DNA from: Yamagishiella unicocca
Taxonomy: Eukaryota > Chlorophyta > Chlorophyceae > Chlamydomonadales > Volvocaceae
Assembly: GCA_003116995.1 (NCBI GenBank)
Contig: BDSL01000023.1
Span: 248,001 to 312,000, forward strand
DNA length: 64,000 nucleotides
Reading direction: 5' to 3'
The translations under genes were made by a program, and so were the position numbers. The notes below the pieces were generated by a model that did not search any database, had not been told where the DNA came from, and saw nothing but the letters and a program-made list of their open reading frames with translations. This document shows positions 10,901 through 22,900 of the stretch, piece by piece. The number at the start of each line of letters is the position of its first letter. Position 1 is the stretch's first letter.

Positions 10901-13900
10901 ATTGATCGGCCTCGCTCTTGGGCACGCAGCTTAACGGTAGCAAGAACTAGGTGAAAGGAACGTCCCCACCGAAATTCGCCTCTCGGGATCGCCGCACGAG
11001 GACGTCCGGGCCAATCGGCAAGCATCGGCTTCTCCGGCAACCATTGATCGGCCTCGCTCTTGGGCACGCAGCTTAACGGTAGCAATAACTAGGTGAAAGG
11101 AACGTCCACACCGAAATTCGCCTCTCGGGATCGCCGCACGAGGACGTCCGGGCCAATCGGCAAGCATCGGCTTCTCCGGCAACCATTGATCGGCCTCGCT
11201 CTTGGGCACGCAGCTTAACGGTAGCAATAACTAGGTGAAAGGAACGTCCTCACCGAAATTCGCCTCTCGGGATCGCCGCACGAGGACGTCCGGGCCAATC
11301 GGCAAGCATCGGCTTCTCCGGCAACCTTCGATCGGCCTCGCTCTTGGGCACGCAGCTTAACGGTAGCAAGAACTAGGTGAAAGGAACGTCCACACCGAAA
11401 TTCGCCTCTCGGGATCGCCGCACGAGGACGTCCGGGCCAATCGGCAAGCATCGGCTTCTCCGGCAACCATTGATCGGCCTCGCTCTTGGGCACGCAGCTT
11501 AACGGTAGCAATAACTAGGTGAAAGGAACGTCCCCACCGAAATTCGCCTCTCGGGATCGCCGCACGAGGACGTCCGGGCCAATCGGCAAGCATCGGCTTC
11601 TCCGGCAACCATTGATCGGCCTCGCTCTTGGGCACGCAGCTTAACGGTAGCAATAACTAGGTGAAAGGAACGTCCCCACCGAAATTCGCCTCTCGGGATC
11701 GCCGCACGAGGACGTCCGGGCCAATCGGCAAGCATCGGCTTCTCCGGCAACCATTGATCGGCCTCGCTCTTGGGCACGCAGCTAAACGGTAGCAAGAACT
11801 AGGTGAAAGGAACGTCCCCACCGAAATTCGCCTCTCGGGATCGCCGCACGAACGTCCGGCCAATCGGCATCGATCGGCTTCTCCGGCAACCATTGATCGG
11901 CCTCGCTCTTGGGCACGCAGCTTAACGGTAGCAATAACTAGGTGAAAGGAACGTCCCACCGAAATTCGCCTCTCGGGATCGCCGCACGAGGACGTCCGGG
12001 CCAATCGGCAAGCATCGGCTTCTCCGGCAACCATTGATCGGCCTCGCTCTTGGGCACGCAGCTTAACGGTAGCAATAACTAGGTGAAAGGAACGTCCCCA
12101 CCGAAATTCGCCTCTCGGGATCGCCGCACGAGGACGTCCGGGCCAATCGGCAAGCATCGGCTTCTCCGGCAACCATTGATCGGCCTCGCTCTTGGGCACG
12201 CAGCTTAACGGTAGCAATAACTAGGTGAAAGGAACGTCCCACCGAAATTCGCCTCTCGGGATCGCCGCACGAGGACGTCCGGGCCAATCGGCAAGCATCG
12301 GCTTCTCCGGCAACCATTGATCGGCCTCGCTCTTGGGCACGCAGCTTAACGGTAGCAATAACTAGGTGAAAGGAACGTCCCCACCGAAATTCGCCTCTCG
12401 GGATCGCCGCACGAGGACGTCCGGGCCAATCGGCAAGCATCGGCTTCTCCGGCAACCATTGATCGGCCTCGCTCTTGGGCACGCAGCTTAACGGTAGCAA
12501 TAACTAGGTGAAAGGAACGTCCCCACCGAAATTCGCCTCTCGGGATCGCCGCACGAGGACGTCCGGGCCAATCGGCAAGCATCGGCTTCTCCGGCAACCA
12601 TTGATCGGCCTCGCTCTTGGGCACGCAGCTTAACGGTAGCAATAACTAGGTGAAAGGAACGTCCCCACCGAAATTCGCCTCTCGGGATCGCCGCACGAGG
12701 ACGTCCGGGCCAATCGGCAAGCATCGGCTTCTCCGGCAACCATTGATCGGCCTCGCTCTTGGGCACGCAGCTTAACGGTAGCAATAACTAGGTGAAAGGA
12801 ACGTCCCCACCGAAATTCGCCTCTCGGGATCGCCGCACGAGGACGTCCGGGCCAATCGGCAAGCATCGGCTTCTCCGGCAACCATTGATCGGCCTCGCTC
12901 TTGGGCACGCAGCTTAACGGTAGCAATAACTAGGTGAAAGGAACGTCCCCACCGAAATTCGCCTCTCGGGATCGCCGCACGAGGACGTCCGGGCCAATCG
13001 GCAAGCATCGGCTTCTCCGGCAACCATTGATCGGCCTCGCTCTTGGGCACGCAGCTTAACGGTAGCAATAACTAGGTGAAAGGAACGTCCCACCGAAATT
13101 CGCCTCTCGGGATCGCCGCACGAGGACGTCCGGGCCAATCGGCAAGCATCGGCTTCTCCGGCAACCATTGATCGGCCTCGCTCTTGGGCACGCAGCTTAA
13201 CGTGCTAATAACTAGGTGAAAGGAACGTCCCCACCGAAATTCGCCTCTCGGGATCGCCGCACGAGGACGTCCGGGCCAATCGGCAAGCATCGGCTTCTCC
13301 GGCAACCATTGATCGGCCTCGCTCTTGGGCACGCAGCTTAACGGTAGCAAAACTAGGTGAAAGGAACGTCCCACCGAAATTCGCCTCTCGGGATCGCCGC
13401 ACGAGGACGTCCGGGCCAATCGGCAAGCATCGGCTTCTCCGGCAACCATTGATCGGCCTCGCTCTTGGGCACGCAGCTTAACGGTAGCAAAACTAGGTGA
13501 AAGGAACGTCCCACCGAAATTGCCTCTCGGGATCGCCGCACGAGGACGTCCGGGCCAATCGGCAAGCATCGGCTTCTCCGGCAACCATTGATCGGCCTCG
13601 CTCTTGGGCACGCAGCTTAACGGTAGCAAGAACTAGGTGAAAGGAACGTCCCCACCGAAATTCGCCTCTCGGGATCGCCGCACGAGGACGTCCGGGCCAA
13701 TCGGCAAGCATCGGCTTCTACGGCAACCATTGATCGGCCTCGCTCTTGGGCACGCAGCTTAACGGTAGCAATAACTAGGTGAAAGGAATATCCTCACCGA
13801 AATTCGCCTCTCGGGATCGCCGCACGAGGACGTCCGGGCCAATCGGCAAGCATCGGCTTCTCCGGCAACCTTCGATCGGCCTCGCTCTTGGGCACGCAGC

Positions 13901-16900
13901 TTAACGGTAGCAAGAACTAGGTGAAAGGAACGTCCCTGCTAAAATTGGCCTCACGGGATCGCCGCACGAGGACGTCCGGGCCAATCGGCAAGCATCGGCT
14001 TCTCCGGCAACCATTGATTGGCCTCGCTCTTGGGCACGCAGCTTAACGGTAGCAATAACTAGGTGAAAGGAACGTCCACACCGAAATTCGCCTCTCGGGA
14101 TCGCCGCACGAGGACGTCCGGGCCAATCGGCAAGCATCGGCTTCTCCGGCAACCTTCGATCGGCCTCGCTCTTGGGCACGCAGCTTAACGGTAGCAAGAA
14201 CTAGGTGAAAGGAACGTCCCCACCGAAATTCGCCTCTCGGGATCGCCGCACGAGGACGTCCGGGCCAATCGGCAAGCATCGGCTTCTCCGGCAACCTTCG
14301 ATCGGCCTCGCTCTTGGGCACGCAGCTTAACGGTAGCAAGAACTAGGTGAAAGGAACGTCCCCACCGAAATTCGCCTCTCGGGATCGCCGCACGAGGACG
14401 TCCGGGCCAATCGGCAAGCATCGGCTTCTACGGCAACCTTCGATCGGCCTCGCTCTTGGGCACGCAGCTTAACGGTAGCAAGAACTAGGTGAAAGGAACG
14501 TCCCCACCGAAATTCGCCTCTCGGGATCGCCGCACGAGGACGTCCGGGCCAATCGGCAAGCATCGGCTTCTACGGCAACCTTCGATCGGCCTCGCTCTTG
14601 GGCACGCAGCTTAACGGTAGCAAGAACTAGGTGAAAGGAACGTCCACACCGAAATTCGCCTCTCGGGATCGCCGCACGAGGACGTCCGGGCCAATCGGCA
14701 AGCATCGGCTTCTCCGGCAACCTTCGATCGGCCTCGCTCTTGGGCACGCAGCTTAACGGTAGCAAGAACTAGGTGAAAGGAATATCCTCACCGAAATTCG
14801 CCTCTCGGGATCGCCGCACGAGGACGTCCGGGCCAATCGGCAAGCATCGGCTTCTCCGGCAACCTTCGATCGGCCTCGCTCTTGGGCACGCAGCTTAACG
14901 GTAGCAATAACTAGGTGAAATGAACGTCCCTGCTAAAATTGGCCTCACGGGATCGCCGCACGAGGACGTCCGGGCCAATCGGCAAGCATCGGCTTCTCCG
15001 GCAACCATTGATCGGCCTCGCTCTTGGGCACGCAGCTTAACGGTAGCAATAACTAGGTGAAAGGAACGTCCCCACCGAAATTCGCCTCTCGGGATCGCCG
15101 CACGAGGACGTCCGGGCCAATCGGCAAGCATCGGCTTCTCCGGCAACCATTGATCGGCCTCGCTCTTGGGCACGCAGCTTAACGGTAGCAATAACTAGGT
15201 GAAAGGAACGTCCCCACCGAAATTCGCCTCTCGGGATCGCCGCACGAGGACGTCCGGGCCAATCGGCAAGCATCGGCTTCTCCGGCAACCATTGATCGGC
15301 CTCGCTCTTGGGCACGCAGCTTAACGGTAGCAAGAACTAGGTGAAAGGAACGTCCCCACCGAAATTCGCCTCTCGGGATCGCCGCACGAGGACGTCCGGG
15401 CCAATCGGCAAGCATCGGCTTCTCCGGCAACCTTCGATCGGCCTCGCTCTTGGGCACGCAGCTTAACGGTAGCAAGAACTAGGTGAAAGGAACGTCCCCA
15501 CCGAAATTCGCCTCTCGGGATCGCCGCCCGCCCAACTAGTGCTTAGTATGATACTACAGAGCTGGTATGCCGCGGGGGGAGGTCTGGCTTTAACCAGGAG
15601 AGCAATTCCGCTTTCGGTGGTCCAGGCGCTCCCTTGCTGCTGAGTAGGGGCTGGAAGGGGGGAAGTGCCCGATTGTTGCCGTACGTGACTCTAGACTTCC
15701 ACCGCCGCGCCCAACAAGTTCCTAGTATGATACTACAGAGCTGGTATGGCGCGGGGGGAGATCTGGCTTTAACCAGGAGAGCAATTCCGCTTTCGGTGGT
15801 CTAGGCGCTCCCTTGCTGCTGATCAGGGGCTGGAAGGGGGAAGTGCCCGATTGTTGCCGTACGTGACTCTAGACTTCCACCGCCGCGCCCAACTAGTGCC
15901 TAGTATGATATTACAGAGCTGGAATGGCGCGGGGGGAGGTCTGGCTTTAACCAGGAGAGCAATTCCGCTTTCGGTGGTCTAGGCGCTCCCTTGCTGCTGA
16001 TCAGGGGCTGGAAGGGGGAAAGTGCCCGATTGTTGCCGTACGTGACTCTAGGCTTCCACCGCCGCGCCCAACTATTGCTTAGTATGATACTACAGAGCTG
16101 GTATGGCGCGGGGGGAGGTCTGGCTTTAACCAGGAGAGCAATTCCGCTTTCGGTGGTCCAGGCGCTCCCTTCCTGCTGAGTAGGGGCTGGAAGGGGGGAA
16201 GTGCCCGATTGTTGCCGTACGTGACTCTAGACTTCCACCGCCGCGCCCAACAAGTTCCTAGTATGATACTACAGAGCTGGTATGGCGCGGGGGGAGATCT
16301 GGCTTTAACCAGGAGAGCAATTCCGCTTTCGGTGGTCTAGGCGCTCCCTTGCTGCTGATCAGGGGCTGGAAGGGGGAAGTGCCCGATTATTGCCGTACGT
16401 GACTCTAGACTTCCACCGCCGCGCCCAACTAGTGCCTAGTATGATATTACAGAGCTGGAATGGCGCGGGGGGAGGTCTGGCTTTAACCAGGAGAGCAATT
16501 CCGCTTTCGGTGGTCTAGGCGCTCCCTTGCTGCTGATCAGGGGCTGGAAGGGGGAAAGTGCCCGATTGTTGCCGTACGTGACTCTAGGCTTCCACCGCCG
16601 CGCCCAACTATTGCTTAGTATGATACTACAGAGCTGGTATGGCGCGGGGGGAGGTCTGGTTTGAACCAGGAGAGCAATTCCGCTTTCGGTGGTCCAGGCG
16701 CTCCCTTCCTGCTGAGTAGGGGCTGGAAGGGGGGAAGTGCCCGATTGTTGCCGTACGTGACTCTAGACTTCCACCGCCGCGCCCAACAAGTTCCTAGTAT
16801 GATACTACAGAGCTGGTATGGCGCGGGGGGAGATCTGGCTTTAACCAGGAGAGCAATTCCGCTTTCGGTGGTCTAGGCGCTCCCTTGCTGCTGATCAGGG

Positions 16901-19900
16901 GCTGGAAGGGGGAAGTGCCCGATTATTGCCGTACGTGACTCTAGACTTCCACCGCCGCGCCCAACTAGTGCCTAGTATGATATTACAGAGCTGGAATGGC
17001 GCGGGGGGAGGTCTGGCTTTAACCAGGAGAGCAATTCCGCTTTCGGTGGTCTAGGCGCTCCCTTGCTGCTGATCAGGGGCTGGAAGGGGGAAAGTGCCCG
17101 ATTGTTGCCGTACGTGACTCTAGGCTTCCACCGCCGCGCCCAACTATTGCTTAGTATGATACTACAGAGCTGGTATGGCGCGGGGGGAGGTCTGGTTTGA
17201 ACCAGGAGAGCAATTCCGCTTTCGGTGGTCCAGGCGCTCCCTTCCTGCTGAGTAGGGGCTGGAAGGGGGGAAGTGCCCGATTGTTGCCGTACGTGACTCT
17301 AGACTTCCACCGCCGCGCCCAACAAGTTCCTAGTATGATACTACAGAGCTGGTATGGCGCGGGGGGAGATCTGGCTTTAACCAGGAGAGCAATTCCGCTT
17401 TCGGTGGTCTAGGCGCTCCCTTGCTGCTGATCAGGGGCTGGAAGGGGGAAAGTGCCCGATTATTGCCGTACGTGACTCTAGACTTCCACCGCCGCGCCCA
17501 ACTAGTGCCTAGTATGATATTACAGAGCTGGTATGGCGCGGGGGGAGGTCTGGCTTTAACCAGGAGAGCAATTCCGCTTTCGGTGGTCTAGGCGCTCCCT
17601 TGCTGCTGATCAGGGGCAGGAAGGGGGAAAGTGCCCGATTGTTGCCGTACGTGACTCTAGGCTTCCACCGCCGCGCCCAACTATTGCTTAGTATGATACT
17701 ACAGAGCTGGTATGGCGCGGGGGGAGGTCTGGCTTTAACCAGGAGAGCAATTCCGCTTTCGGTGGTCCAGGCGCTCCCTTCCTGCTGAGTAGGGGCTGGA
17801 AGGGGGAAAGTGCCCGATTATTGCCGTACGTGACTCTAGGCTTCCACCGCCGCGCCCAACTAGTTCCTAGTATGATATTACAGAGCTGGTATGGCGCGGG
17901 GGGAGGTCTGGCTTTAACCAGGAGAGCAATTCCGCTTTCGGTGGTCCAGGTGCTCCCTTGCTGCTGAGTAGGGGCTGGAAGGGGGAAAGTGCCCGATTGT
18001 TGCCGTACGTGACTCTAGGCTTCCACCGCCGCGCCCAACTAGTTCCTAGTATGATATTACAGAGCTGGTATGGCGCGGGGGGAGGTCTGGCTTTAACCAG
18101 GAGAGCAATTCCGCTTTCGGTAGTCCAGGTGCTCCCTTGCTGCTGAGTAGGGGCTGGAAGGGGGAAGTGCCCGATTATTGCCGTACGTGACTCTAGGCTT
18201 CCACCGCCGCGCACAACTAGTTCCTAGTATGATATTACAGAGCTGGTATGGCGCGGGGGCAGATCTGGCTTTAACCAGGAGAGCAATTCCGCTTTCGATG
18301 GTCCAGGCGCGCACTTGCTGCTGAGTAGGGGCAGGAAGAGGGAAAGTGCCCGGTTGTTGCCGTACGTGACTCTAGGCTTCCACCGCCGCGCACAACTAGT
18401 ACCTGCCGATTGTACTGCGTTACAGGGGGACACGACCTGCTACGCGGTTCGCCACCTCCCAGCACTGCGTTATCGTTACAGGGTTGTGTTGGAGTCACAG
18501 GAGCAGCTTACCGATTTCAGACATGGTGGGACGGCCCCTACCACGATTCCACCCACCCACCCACCTGACCCGTACGTGCATTAATCCAGCACACGCGCAT
18601 GCCTCGCATCACAGTCATCACTGACTGATATCAGTTCCCCGCTACCTTGCCGTACGCATATGCCTCCCTGCACTTGGTCCACTATCCGGTCCGGCCAGAT
18701 ACGTACAGGATGTACCTGCTCGACCTTCGTGTTGCACTCTCTCTCCCGTCATCTCTAAACAGCCATACAAACAATCCGCACCCCCCCATCCGTTGAACTC
18801 AACTTCCCTGCCCCCGTACATGCATTACTCCAGCACACGTGCATGCCGCCCCGTGCCCCTGCTGCTGCGACCCAGCGCCAGTCAGCAGCTGTCCGGCCGC
18901 CCCATACCTCCGCTGCTGCTGCGACCCAGCGCCAGCCAGCAGCTGTCCGGCCGCCCCATACCTCCGCTGCTGCTGCGACCCAGCGCCAGTCAGCAGCTGT
19001 CCGGCCGCCCCATACCTCCGCTGCTGCTGCGACCCAGCGCCAGCCAGCAGCTGTCCGGCCGCCCCATACCTCCGCTGCTGCTGCGACCCAGCGCCAGCCA
19101 GCAGCTGTCCGGCCGCCCCATACCTCCGCTGCTGCTGCGACCCAGCGCCAGCCAGCAGCTGTCCGGCCGCCCCATACCTCCGCTGCTGCTGCGACCCAGC
19201 GCCAGCCAGCAGCTGTCCGGCCGCCCCATACCTCCGCTGCTGCTGCGACCCAGCGCCAGCCAGCAGCTGTCCGGCCGCCCCATACCTCCGCTGCTGCTGC
19301 GACCCAGCGCCAGCCAGCAGCTGTCCGGCCGCCCCATACCTCCGCTGCTGCTGCGACCCAGCGCCAGCCAGCAGCTGTCCGGCCGCCCCATACCTCCGCT
19401 GCTGCTGCGACCCAGCGCCAGCCAGCAGCTGTCCGGCCGCCCCGTACCCCTGCTGCTGCTGAGACCCAGCACCGGCCAGCAGCTGTCCGGTCGCCCCATA
19501 CCCCTGCTGCTGCTGCGACCCAGCGCCGGCCAGCAGCTGTCCGGCCGCCCCGTACCCCTGCTGCTGCTGAGACCCAGCGCCAGCCAGCAGCTGTCCAGTC
19601 GCCCTGTACCCCTGCTGCTGCTGCGACCCAGCGCCGGCCAGCAGCTGTCCGGTCGCCCCATACCTCCGCTGCTGCTGCGACCCAGCGCCGGCCAGCAGCT
19701 GTCCGGCCGCCCCGTACCTCCGCTGCTGCTGCGACCCAGCGCCAGCCAGCAGCTGTCCGGCCGCCCCGTACCCCTGCTGCTGCTGAGATCCAGCACCGGC
19801 CAGCAGCTGTCCGGCCGCCGCATACCTCCGCTGCTGCTGAGACCCAGCACCGGCCAGCAGCTGTCCGGTCGCCCCGTACCCCTGCTGCTGCTGAGACCCA

Positions 19901-22900
19901 GCGCCAGCCAGCAGCTGTCCAGTCGCCCTGTACCCCTGCTGCTGCTGAGACCCAGCGCCGGCCAGCAGCTGTCCGGTCGCCCCATACCTCCGCTGCTGCT
20001 GCGACCCAGCGCCGGCCAGCAGCTGTCCGGCCGCCCCGTACCTCCGCTGCTGCTGCGACCCAGCGCCAGCCAGCAGCTGTCCGGCCGCCCCGTACCCCTG
20101 CTGCTGCTGAGATCCAGCACCGGCCAGCAGCTGTCCGGCCGCCGCATACCTCCGCTGCTGCTGAGACCCAGCACCGGCCAGCAGCTGTCCGGTCGCCCCG
20201 TACCCCTGCTGCTGCTGAGACCCAGCACCGGCCAGCAGCTGTCCGGCCGCCGCATACCTCCGCTGCTGCTGAGACCCAGCACCGGCCAGCAGCTGTCCGG
20301 TCGCCGCATACCTCCGCTGCTGCTGAGACCCAGCACCGGCCAGCAGCTGTCCGGTCGCCCCGTACCCCTGCTGCTGCTGAGACCCAGCACCGGCCAGCAG
20401 CTGTCCGGCCGCCGCATACCTCCGCTGCTGCTGAGACCCAGCACCGGCCAGCAGCTGTCTGGTCGCCGCGTACCTCCGCTGCTGCTGAGACCCAGCACCG
20501 GCCAGCAGCTGTCCGGTCGCCCCATACCTCCGCTGCTGCTGCGACCCAGCGCCGGTCAGCAGCTGTCTGGCCGCCCCGTACCCCTGCTGCTGTCGAGCCG
20601 CTGTGTGACGGCTTCGCCACCCGATCGCTCCGTTCCCCTGACGCTGCATAGGCAAGCCTTGCTGCTGCGAATGAGGTGCAGCGGACGCTCCTTGCGCATG
20701 GAGTTCCCCTGTGCCGACCGGGGCAGGGCCAAGAGCCCCATGCAGTAAGAGCTGATACTCCGCCACGCCCTGCTGTCTGCACCTGCTCATTTTACTGTTG
20801 AAGGCCGAAAGCAATTTGGCGTTCTTCATGGTGACGCCTTCACGGTTGAGGGATGCTCGATCTTTAATGAGGTAATCATTCCATGCTATAGCCATCAAGT
20901 CCGGCCGCCCCGTGGACAGCCGCCATCACCACGAAGAGTGCCTCTTCAGTGCTGCCTTGACCATCTTGGCACTGCGGGGTATCGTAGATGCTTGGTCGGC
21001 GGGAGTTGACAGGCTCAAAGTCAGCACGGCACGGCGTCCTCCCCCACGAGGGGCTGTAGGATTGTCTGCCGCCAGGCAGTCAGGCAGTCAGGCAACCAGG
21101 AAACATTGGATCGCCCTCATCAGGTCCAATGGGTCACCTGGAGCAGAAACCTGCTCTGCACGCAGCTGTGCACAGGTATCCTTGCTGATGGTAACTTGCG
21201 CGGCCACCACGTCACTGAGCTGCTGCCACGTGGGCCATTCGGAGCCGGGGGCTACGACTCCCAGGTTTGGCAACAGCCGTATAAGGCGTCCAGCTGCGAC
21301 GTTGTCATCAGCACGCAGGATAGCCGACTCTGCTCCGGAAATTGCCTGCCAGAGGTGCAGCGGTACCAGGAATGGAACCTTCCGTACGCGCCTGCCGATG
21401 TCGACCGTGGCTGCCGCTGCTCCTGCCACCACCGGCCCGCCTCCAAAGGCCAGCCTAGCGCCGTCCGGCACCATCACAACGGCCCCGGTGCAAGAGGGAC
21501 CGCCAGCCGCTGGCGTGCTGCTAGCGTGCTGCTGAAGCGGGGACGAGTCATTATCCACGGCCATGAATGCGTCAACGTCCTCTTGTGTAATCACACACTC
21601 GGCCAGTAGGCTGCCAGTGGTCACAGCGGCCCCTGCAGGGTAACTGCCACCAGCTGCCTACTCGCCGTGAAAGGCCCCTGCACCACCCTGCCCGGTGCGG
21701 CCCAGCGGGGTAGCAGCGGCCCCACGCTGAAGGAGCCGATGGCCGCCGGCTTCCCGGCCGGTTGCCCCAAGCCAACCAGCCGGGCGCCGCCCAGCACTGT
21801 CACTCCAGCTACGGTGCTACTGGAGGGACTGCCAGCTTCCAGACTGCTGCCGCAGGCCCGTGCACGGCCCAGCACCATCGCAGAAAATCCAGCGTCGAAG
21901 GGGTCCAAGCCAACGGCCGCTGAGCCGGTACTGGATTAAATCGACGGCCCAGGGTAGTTGCTCACTGAACGCCAGAACTCCTCCCATTTCTCCGGCGGGG
22001 CGCCAGGGTCGCAGCACGGTGGTGGCCCTAAGGGGCAGGGGGCACGGCAAGAGGTAAGATTGGGGTCACGGCATTCCTGGCCTTGCTGAGGAGGTACTTG
22101 TTATTGGTGCACTCCTGCAGCGGACGGGAAAGGACACGTCGCGGCCTAAGACCCACACGCAGCCGGGCCATACCCACACGCAGCCAGTCGCCAGAGGGGC
22201 CAAAAGCCTGTGCCAACGCGTCCTTGGGATTTCTGCTGGCTATACAACCTTACCTTGCGTGCGTCGGTGTCGCCCGAAACCTCCTCCCTGTCGGCGGAGG
22301 GGAACGGGACTGGCGAAGCATCGTCGCCGCTAGCAAACACAGCCAGAGAAGACAATGCCACGAAGAGCGCCGTTGCAAATGCCTGTCAATGGAACTGCTG
22401 GGGCCTGCGAGATGTGCGCATGTTGTCATTTGTTTTACATACCGGTACGCGCAAATTTGCAGCGCGATTCATGCTAATGTGCTCCAGAAGCGCTTACCTA
22501 GCTGCTATATGCTGCTTTGGGGCACTATCGCAGCTATGCCAAAACGTCAGCTGCGCGAATCGATTGTGAAGGCCTGTAGCTCGCAGTGTCTTTGACGGGT
22601 TTATCGCTAAAATATGAACGAAGCCGCCCAAGATTGGATCTAAGCGCTGTGATATGGCGCCTCAGGTTTGGTTGAGAGAGTTGAGAGAGCCGCAGCATTT
22701 ACAGCCGCAGCATTTACGGCGAGATGCTAAATTTAAAATGGGATCAGCACATACATTCGTCAACAAATCTGTGCACAAGAGAGAAAGTTCGAGTGAAAAT
22801 TGTCAACGTACGGAAAGTGAAAATTAAGTGAAAGATGGTCCCGTCGTACTGTCCAAAGCATGAAAATTGCCCCCCTAAATTGCCCTACACGTTGGGCTTA

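Noticed and set aside
8710..15475. Ladder of overlapping ~98-codon minus-strand frames starting MLPLSCVPKSEAD
   Set aside because: They are produced by reading the 142-bp satellite unit in successive frames; each is repeat sequence with no independent support. The same holds for 22885-28132.
18793..20748. Long plus-strand frames (651 and 602 codons) of Leu/Pro/Ser/Gln repeats
   Set aside because: These are the complements of the 54-bp minisatellite. No non-repetitive, protein-like part lies at either end on this strand, unlike the minus frame.
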